Positions 1 to 9,700 of a DNA stretch of 64,000 nucleotides are shown here, piece after piece. The first letter of the stretch is position 1; each line of letters starts with the position of its first letter. The translations under genes and the position numbers were made by a program. The stretch lies in contig AYSC01000008.1 of assembly GCA_000503195.1 (NCBI GenBank), positions 45,243-109,242 of the forward strand, read 5' to 3'. This stretch comes from Blastomonas sp. CACIA14H2 (GTDB lineage Bacteria > Pseudomonadota > Alphaproteobacteria > Sphingomonadales > Sphingomonadaceae). The notes beneath the pieces are model-generated. The model searched no databases, was not told the origin of the DNA, and saw only the letters and a program-made list of their open reading frames with translations.

Positions 1-1
1 C

Positions 2-3000
2 GGCAACAGCCCGGCGGCGCAGACCATTGCGGGCAACCTGACGCTGAGCGACAGCTCGGTGCTCAATTTCGAGCTCGCGCAGCCCGGCGTCGTCGGCGGC
101 GGCATCAACGACCTGATCAATGTCGGCGGCAATCTGGTGCTCGATGGCACGCTCAACGTCACCGCGCTCGATGGCTTCAGCGCAGGCTTCTATCGCCTGT
201 TCAATTATGGCGGCACGCTGACCAACAACACGCTCAACCTCGGCACGCTGCCGCTGGGCTTTACCTCGTCGATCCTCACCGACATTGCGGGACAGGTGAA
301 CATCCTGTTCAATCTGGGCGGCCAGACCGTGCAATACTGGGATGGTACCGATCTGACGGGGGCCAATGCCACGGTGAATGGCGATGGCGGCGCGGGCAGC
401 TGGACCAGCACCGCGACCAATTGGACCAACCCCACCGGCTTTGCCGTCAACAGCGCCTGGTCGGGCCAGGCCGGTGTGTTTGCAGGTGCGGCGGGCGGCG
501 CGATCGGCATCACCGGCAGCCAGGCCTTCCAGGAACTGCGCTTCCTGACCGATGGCTATGTGCTCAGCGCCGCGGACCCGACGGGCGGTCTGGCGACCAC
601 CGGCGGCTTCTCGATCATCAATGTCAATTCCGGCATCTCGGCCCGGGTCAACGCCCCGATCACGGGCACGGCGGGCCTGACCAAGAGCGGCAGCGGCACG
701 CTGACCCTGGCGGGCGCGAACAGCTATGCCGGGCTCACGACCATCAGTGGCGGCACCCTGTCGCTGCTCGGCGGCGGCACGATCGCAGGTGCGGTGCAGA
801 ACAACGCGACGCTGACCCATGCGGGAACGATCAACGGCCTGGTGACGAACAACGGCACGCTGACCAGCACCGGTACGCTGGCGGGCGGGCTGACCAACAA
901 TGCGGGTGCGACGGCGAATGTCGCGGGGGCTTTGGGCGGCAACGCCATCACCAACAGCGGGACACTGACCTTTACCGGCGCGACAACGGGCATCGGTGCG
1001 GTGACGCAGAATGCCGGTGGTGTGCTGACCACGGCTTCGGTCGCCACCAGCTTTGGCAGCCTCGCGGGTACGGGAAGCGTGGTGCTGGGGGCAGGCGGGC
1101 TCAGCGTCGGCTCCAACAATGCCAGCACCAGCTTTGCCGGTGTGCTTTCGGGTGCCGGCGGCCTGACCAAGGCGGGAACGGGAACCTTCACGCTCTCCGG
1201 TGCCAACAGCCATACAGGCCTGACCAGTGTCGGTTCGGGCACCCTGGCCCTTTCCAGCGGTGGCACACTGGCCGGTGCTGTACAGAACAACGCGGCCTTC
1301 ACCAATGCCGGCGCCGTCGCGGGCCTGGTCACCAATACGGGCACCCTGGTCTCTACGGGGACCCTTTCGGGCGGCCTGGTCAACAATGGCGGTGCGACGG
1401 CCAATATCGCGGGTACGCTGACCGGCGCGGTCACCAACTCGGGCGCGATCACTCTGACGGGCACCACCACCGGAATCGGGGCGGTCACCTCGACTGGCGG
1501 CACGCTGAACCTCGCCGGGTTCAGCACTGCGATCGGCAGCCTGTCCGGAACCGGCGCGGTTGAACTCGGCGCGGGTACGCTGACCACTGGCAGCGACAAC
1601 GCCAGCACGACCTTCTCGGGCGTGATCTCGGGTACGGGCGCGTTGACCAAGACGGGCACCGGCACGCTGACGCTGAGTGGGCCCAACAGTTTTACCGGGC
1701 TCACGACTGTCGGCCAGGGCAGTCTCTCGATCGACGCTTCGGGCAGCCTTGCGGGGACGGCGCTGAACAATGCGAGCCTGGTCAATGCGGGCAGCATCGC
1801 GGGTCTTGTCACGAACAGCGGTACGCTGACCTCGACCGGCACGCTCGGAGGCGGCCTTGCCAACAATGCCAGTGCCACGGCATTGGTCCGCGGAACCATC
1901 AATGGCCCCGTTTCCAATTCCGGAACGATCACGCTGACCGGCGCAACCTCGGGCAACGCGGCGATGACGCAGACCGCAACCGGCGCGTTCAACCTCGCCG
2001 GTTTCGGTGCCACCATCGGCAGCCTAGCGGGCAGCGGCGCGGTGCAGTTGGGCAGCGGTACGCTGACGCTGGGCGGCGCGAACACCAGCACCGATTTTGC
2101 CGGAGTGATCTCGGGCAGCGGCGCGCTGATAAAGACCGGCACGGCCACTCAGACGCTGTCGGGCGCGAACACCTTTACCGGCCTTACCTCGATCAACCAG
2201 GGCTCGATCTTCCTCGCCTCCGGCGCATCGTTGGCAGGCCCCGTGCAGAACAATGCGACCTTCATCAATTCGGGCAGTGTCGCGGGGCAGGTGACCAATG
2301 CGGGTACGCTGATCTCTGCCGGCACGCTCGCGGGCGGGCTGGTCAACGCTGCCGGCGCGACGGCGAGCCTTGCCAATACCGTGAACGGCGCCATCACCAA
2401 TTCGGGCACGATCACATTGACCGCCGGCCTGTCCGGTTCGCCCAGCTTCACGCAGAACACCGGCGCCAGCCTCAACCTTGCAGGGTTCAACGCGACACTC
2501 GGCAGCATCGCGGGCAATGGTGCGATCCAGCTTGGCTCGGGCGCACTCACCACGGGCGGCACCAACGCCTCGACCAGCTTCGACGGCATCATCTCGGGCT
2601 CGGGCACGTTCAACAAGGCGGGCACGGGCACGCTGACGCTGGGCGGCAGCAACACGGCAGAGGCCAATTTCACTGGGACCGTCAACGTCAATGCGGGGGC
2701 GCTGATCCTCAACGGCCGCTTTGGCGACGTCGTCGCCAACACCGCCAACCTCAGCCTGGCCAGTGGCGCGACGCTGGGCGGATCGGGCAGCTTCCTCGGC
2801 AATCTGTCGCTGGGGGCAGGGGCCATACTCGCCCCGGGCAACAGCCCCGCGACGATCAACATCGGCGGCAACCTGCTGCTCGATTCCGCGTCGGTGCTCA
2901 ATTTCGAGCTCGCCCAGGCGGGGGTCGTCGGCGGCGGCATCAACGATCTGATCAATGTGGGCGGCAACCTGACGCTCGACGGCACGCTCAACGTCGCCGC

Positions 3001-3700
3001 GCTGACCGGCTTTGGCGAGGGCATCTATCGGCTGATCAACTATGGCGGCACGCTGACCGACAACGGCCTTCTGCTGGGCACCCGTCCGGACGGCTTCACA
3101 TCGTCGATCATCACCAATGTCGCTGGTCAGGTCAGCGTCCAGTTCACGCTGGGCGTGCCGACGGTGCTCTACTGGGATGGCACCGACACCATGGCTGCAT
3201 CCAGCGCGGTCAACGGCAATGGCGGATCGGGCACCTGGAACAGCACCAGCACCAACTGGACCTCGGCACCCGGGTTCTCGACGGCCTTCCCGTGGAACAG
3301 CCAGACCGGCGTGTTCGCCGGCGCGGCGGGCGGCACTGTGCAGGTTAGCGGAATCCAGGCGTTCCAGCAGCTGCGCTTCGAAACCGGCGGCTATGTGCTC
3401 AACGCTGCCCCCGGCGGCGGCGCACTGGCGACCACCGGCGGCACCTCGATCATCGACGTGTCGGCAGGCCTTGGCGCGACGATCAACACCGGCATCCAAG
3501 GCCCAGGCGGCCTGACCAAGGCGGGCACCGGCACGCTGACGCTGGGCGGGACGAACCGCTATACCGGCGTCACCAGCATTGCAGCGGGCACGCTGGCGCT
3601 GGGCAGCGGCGGCACGATCGCGGGAACGGTCGACAACAATGCGACCTTCACCAACGCGGGTACGGTTTCGGGCCAGGTCACCAATCGGGCAAGCCTCACC
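2..3700 (+). repeat. 2,835-bp superrepeat in the autotransporter passenger
   Basis: The block starting GNSPA at base 2 recurs at base 2837, exactly 2,835 bp (945 codons) later, and stays in register: VLNFELAQ (59 and 2894), GGGINDLINVGGNL, YWDGTD, TNWT, GVFAGAAGG and QAFQ.LRF follow in both copies. Similarity then merges into the shorter ~160-residue repeats. Because the first copy begins at the window edge, further copies may lie upstream. Confidence 0.85.
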
Positions 3701-6700
3701 TCCACCGGCGTGCTGAATGGCGGCCTGGTGAACGCGGCGGGCGCGACGGCCAGCCTGGCGGGCACTGTAGCCGGCGCCGTGTCGAATGCCGGCACCATAA
3801 CGCTGACCGGCGCCACAAGCATGACCGGGGCACTTACCCAGACGGGCGGGTCGTTCAACCTTGCCGGATTCAACGCCAGCGTCGGAAGTCTGGCGGGCAG
3901 CGGATCGGTCCAGCTTGGCTCTGGGACGCTCACGATTGGCGGAAGCCTGACGACCGCATTCTCGGGAAGCATCTCGGGAACCGGCAACCTCGTCAAGACC
4001 GGCCTTGCACAGGTCATGCTGTCCGGCGCCAACACCTTTACCGGGCTGACGACAGTGAGCGCAGGTGCACTGAACATCGGGACCACCGGTTCGCTGGCAG
4101 GCGCGGTGCTCAACAACGCCTCTCTTTCCAATTCCGGCACGATCAGCGGCCTCGTCACCAATTCGGGCAATCTCTTCTCGCCCGGTGCTCTCAATGGCGG
4201 GCTGACCAACAATGCCGGGGCGACAGCGATAGTTATCAGTCAGTTGAACGGTCCGGTCACCAACGCCGGAGAACTGAACATCAACGGCCCGATCGTCAGC
4301 AACTCGGCCCTCAATCAGCTTTCGACCGGCCGCCTGTTCGTTGCACCTTTCATCAGCGCCAGCTTCGGCAGCCTGTCCGGGTCCGGTACGGTGGGGATCG
4401 GTTCGACGAGCCTAAACAACTCGACGCTCACGCTGGGCAGCAACAATGCCAGCACCAGCTTTACGGGCACGTTTTTCGGTGGCGGCAACCTCGTCAAGAC
4501 AGGTACCGGCATCCTGACGCTGGGTGGCAACATCGGCCATACCGGCTTGACGACCGTCAACGCGGGCGGACTGGTGCTGGCCGCCGGTTCTACCATGGCG
4601 GGCGCTGTCCAGAACAATGCCCTGTTCAGCAACGCCGGCACGATCGCCGGTCTCGTGACCAACAATGCGCTGCTTACCTCGACCGGCGCGCTCAGCGGCG
4701 GGCTTGTCAACACCGCCACGGGCATCGCCAATCTGTCGGGCGTGTTGAACGGGGCGATTTCCAACGCGGGAATGGTGAGGCTTTCGGGCTTCACCAGCGG
4801 CAATGTCGCGTTCAACCAGCAGGGCACCGGCGTGTTCGATCTTGCCGGATCGAGTGCATCCATCGGTTCGCTGGCAGGCAGCGGATCGGTGCAGCTGTCC
4901 AGCGGTACGCTCCTGCTGGGCCGCAGCAACGCCAGCACAAGCTTCGCGGGCGTCATCTCCGGGAGCGGCGGCATCGAGAAGGAGGGCACCGGCACCTTCA
5001 CGCTCACTGGTGCCAACAGCTTTACCGGTCGGGCGCTGGTCAGCGGCGGGACGCTCGCCCTGGCGTCGGGAGCATCGCTGGCAGGGTCGGTGACCAACAA
5101 TGCGGTGTTCACCAATGCCGGGACGGTCGCAGGCGGGGTGATCAACAGCGGCACGCTGGTGTCCACGGGTGCGCTGAACGGTGGCCTGGTCAACAATGCT
5201 GGCGCAACCGCGAGCCTGTCGGGGGCATTTTCCGGCAATCTGATCAATCGCGGCACGGTGAACCTGACCGGAACCACCACCGGTATCGGCGAACTGTCGC
5301 TGGCGACGGGCGCGGTCTTCAACCTCGGCGGCTTTGCGACGACCATCGGCAATCTGACCGGCGGCGGCGGCACAGTGGCGCTGGGCAGCGCGACGCTCAC
5401 GCTCGGCAGCGGCACCGGCTCGCAGACCTTCGATGGGACGATCACCGGTTCGGGCGGCCTGACCAAGGTCAGCGCCAGCACCTTCTCGCTCTCGGGCGCG
5501 CAGAGCTATACGGGGCTGACCACGGTCAATGGCGGCACTTTCATCCTGGGCAGCAATGGCTCGCTGGCCGGCGCGGTGCTCAACAATGCGACGGTCAGCA
5601 GCAATGGCAGCATCGCCGGGCTGGTGACCAACAATGGCCGGTTGATCTCGACCGGCACCCTGGCGGGAGGGCTGGTCAATGCGGCGGGCGCGACGGCGAA
5701 TGTGCGGGGCACGCTGGCGGGTTCGGTCGCCAATGCGGGCACGATCACGCTGACCGGCGCGATCACCGGCATCGGCGCGGTGACGCAGGAGGCGACGGGC
5801 ACGTTCGATCTGGCCGGCTTCGGCACCAGCATCGGCAGCCTTGCGGGCAGCGGATCGGTGGCCCTGGGCGATGGCACGTTGACCACGGGTGGAGACAACA
5901 GCTCGACCACCTTTGCAGGCGTGATTTCCGGCAACGGCGCGTTGACCAAGACCGGCACCGGCACGTTCGTCCTGACCGGCGCAAACAGCTATGCAGGCCT
6001 GACCACGGTCAGCCAGGGCGTGCTTTCGGTCCGCAACAATGCGAGCCTGGGCAGCAATGCTGCGGGCACCACGGTCGATGCGGGCGCGGCGCTCGAACTG
6101 CAGGGCGGCGTCACCATCACCGGCGAGGCGCTGACAATCAACGGCACCGGCGTGAACGGCGCGGGCGCGCTGCGCAATGTGGCGGACAACAACATCTGGG
6201 CCGGCACGGTCACGCTGGGATCGGACAGCCTGATCACCGCCGATGCGGGCCGCCTCGACATCGACCTGCTGGCAGGCACCAGCCAGGCGCTCACCACCGG
6301 CGGCGCAGGTCTGATCGGCCTTGCCAATGCCAACACCGCGGGCGCGCTCACCGTGACCGGCGGCAACTTGGCGTTGTTCGGCAGCGGCAATTTCGCCGGC
6401 GGCGTCAATGTCAACGCGGGGAACCTGTTCCTGCAAGGCGGCAGCAGCGTCAACGATGCGGCGGCGGTCACGCTGGGCACCGGCAACCTGATCGTTGCGG
6501 TGTCGGAGACCATCGGTTCGCTGGCAGGCGCGGGCGGCACGGTGCAGATCGATGCGGGCCAGACGCTGACGCTGGGCGGCAACGACGCTTCCACCGAGTT
6601 TGCAGGGGTGATCTTCAACACCGGCAATCTCGCCAAGCAGGGCAGCGGCACCTTCACCGTCACCGGCTTGCTGGCGCAAACCGGCACCACTGCGATCACC

Positions 6701-9700
6701 GGCGGCACCTTGCTGTCGGGCGCGGCGAACATCTGGCAGGGCAACGGCCTGGTCACGATCGGCACCGGCGGGACGCTCGATCTGGGCGGTTTCGACCAGT
6801 CGATCGCGGCCATCAGCCTGACGGGCGGCACGCTGGCCAATGGCGCGCTTACCGGCAGCATCAGCTCGAGCGGCGGCACGATCCGCGACCTTACCGGCGC
6901 TGCGAATGCACTGACCGCCAATGGCGGCACCACCACGCTCACCGGCGCGGGCAGCTTCGCACAGGGCGTGACGCTGGCGGGCGGCGATGTCGCGCTGCAG
7001 GGGGCAGGAGCCTCGATCGCCGACACGGCGCTGGTCACGGTCAACACCGGCACCTTGTTCGTCAATGTCGGCGAGACGATCGGCGCGCTGGCAGGCAGCG
7101 GCGGCCGCGTGCAGATCGCACAGGGCCAGACGCTGACCACCGGTGGCAGCAATGCCGGCACGGCCTATGCTGGCGTGCTCGCGGGCAATGGTGCGCTCGT
7201 CAAGACCGGCACCGGCACATTCACGCTCTCGGGCGCGAACACGCTGACCGGCGCGGTCACCGTCAACGCCGGCGTCCTGGCGCTGGCCACCGGTGGGTCG
7301 CTGGCAGGCGCCGTACAGAATGCTGCCGGGTTCAGCAATGCGGGCACGGTGGCGGGCCTCGCCACCAACACCGGCACGCTGATCTCCACCGGCGTGCTCA
7401 ATGGTGGTCTGGTGAATTCGGGCTCGGCGGGGCTTTCCGGCCAGCTCAATGGCACAGTGACCAACAGCGGCATCATCCAGCTTCAGGGCCCGCTTAGCGG
7501 TATTACCGGCTTCAGCCAGACCGGCACCGGCACGTTCGATCTCGCCGGGTTCAGCACCGCCATCGGCAGCCTGTCGGGCGCGGGCAACGTGCTGCTGGGC
7601 AGCGCGACGCTGACGCTGGGCGGCAGCAACGCCTCGACCAGCTTCGGCGGCACGATCGGCGGGACCGGCGGTCTGACCAAGGTCGGCACCGGCGGCTTCA
7701 CGCTGACCTCGGGCCAGCTCTATACCGGCCTCACCACGGTCAATGGCGGCTTGCTCACGGTAGCAACGGGCGCGGGCCTCAGCGGTTCGGTGCTGAACAA
7801 CGCGAGTTTCGCAAGCTCCGGCCTGATCCTGGGCTCGCTGACCAACAACGGCACCGCGACGCTTTCGGGCCAGATCAACGGCACGGTGGCCAACAATGCC
7901 GCGATCGCGCTCGGCGGCCAGCTTGTCGTGCTCGGCCGCTTCACCCAGAATGCAGGCGGCAGCCTGAACCTGGCGGGCTTTAATGCGGGGCTGGGCAGCT
8001 TGGCAGGCACCGGCTCGATCGCGCTGGGCAGCGGTACGCTCGTCGTCGGATCGGACAACAGCTCGTCGCTGTTCTTGGGCGTCATCTCGGGCAGCGGCGG
8101 TCTGCAGAAGATTGGCACCGGCACGTTCACGCTGACCGGCATCAACAGCTATACCGGTTTGACCCTGGTCAATGGCGGCACGCTGGTGATCGGGGAAGAC
8201 GCGAGCGTCGGTGGAACGACGAGCGGAATTGCGGCAATGGTGGCAGCACCTTCCGTGCTTGCCGCGCCGGTCGCGAATACCGCTTCGACCCCGATCGCGG
8301 CCGAGCAGGCCAGCATGCCCGCGGCGGTCACGTCGCTGGCAGCCGAGCAGGCGAGTATGCCGGCAGCAGTCACCGCGCTGGCAGCCGAAACCGCGTCCGC
8401 GGTCAGCGCTTCGCTCGCATCGCGCGCGGGCATGATGGTCGACAATGGTTCGATCTCAGGCGGCCCAACCCCGGCGAGCCTGACCTCCAGCGCAGAGCGT
8501 CTGCCGCTGGCGGGCGGCGTCTCGTCCGGACCCGAGCGGGTCGATCTGTTCGGCGATCCGGCATCGGGTGCGGTCGCGGCAGACCTGCCAGTTGTGACGC
8601 TCGGCGAAGCATCGCAGACCCTGGCGGCGGCGACCACCGCAACGACGGCAACCGCACCGGCGGTGGGCCGTCTGGGCCTGGTGTCCGATCTCAGCAACGG
8701 CATGGGCGCCGCGCGGCTCGATGGCGCGCTGCTCGGCGGCGCCGAATCGGCCAGCCCGGTTGCGGCCTCGCTGGTCGATCCGATCGCACCGGCGGCATCG
8801 GCGGGCGAGACCGCATTTGCCGGTCCGCTCAGCACCGCGGCGATCGCGGGCAGCGTGCTCAACAATGCCAATCTGATCAACAACGGCACAATCCTCGGCC
8901 AGCTGGTCAATTCGGCGGGCGCGATCGCGATCAACAACGGCGTGATACGGGGGCTGGTGACCAATGCGGGCACCTTCACCTCGACCGGCACGCTCTCGGG
9001 AGGCCTGTCGAACAGCGGCACCGCGCGGATCAGCGGAACGCTGACTGGCGACGTGCTCAACAGCGGCAGCATCACGCTCACCGGCATCACCAGCGGCATC
9101 GCGGTGTTCCAGCAGGCGGCGACCGGCAGTCTCGACCTTGCCGGCTTCGATACCACGCTCGGCGTGCTGTCGGGCGCGGGCACGATCACGCTCGGCAGCG
9201 CTCGGCTCACCACCGGCACCAATGGCGTGAACTCGCTGTACAGCGGGGTGATCTCGGGCACCGGCGCGCTGACCAAGATGGGCACCGGCGGGCTGATCCT
9301 TGATGGCGAGAATATCTATACGGGCGGAACCACCATCGCGGGCGGCACCTTGCAGCTGGGCAATGGCGGCACCACCGGATCGATCATCGGGCCGGTGCTG
9401 AACAACGGCACGTTGATCGTCAACCGCAGCAACGCCTACACGTTCGCTGGCGTCATCAGCGGTTCCGGCGCATTCGTCCAAGCGGGCAGCGGCACCACGA
9501 CGCTGACCGGCGCGAACAGCTATAGCGGCGGCACGCTGATTTCGGCGGGCCGCCTCATCGGCTCGACGGTCTCGCTTCAGGGCCTGATCCAGAACGACGC
9601 CGCGCTCGAATTCGCGCAGGCCGCCAATGGCGTGTTCGCGGGGCGGATCGGCGGAACCGGGCTGCTCGACAAGAGCGGCGCGGGTCTGCTCGAACTGACC

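Noticed and set aside
780..9100. Regular direct repeats that might suggest a CRISPR array
   Set aside because: Units are ~480 bp, in frame and protein-coding; there is no short palindromic repeat with unique spacers and no cas genes.
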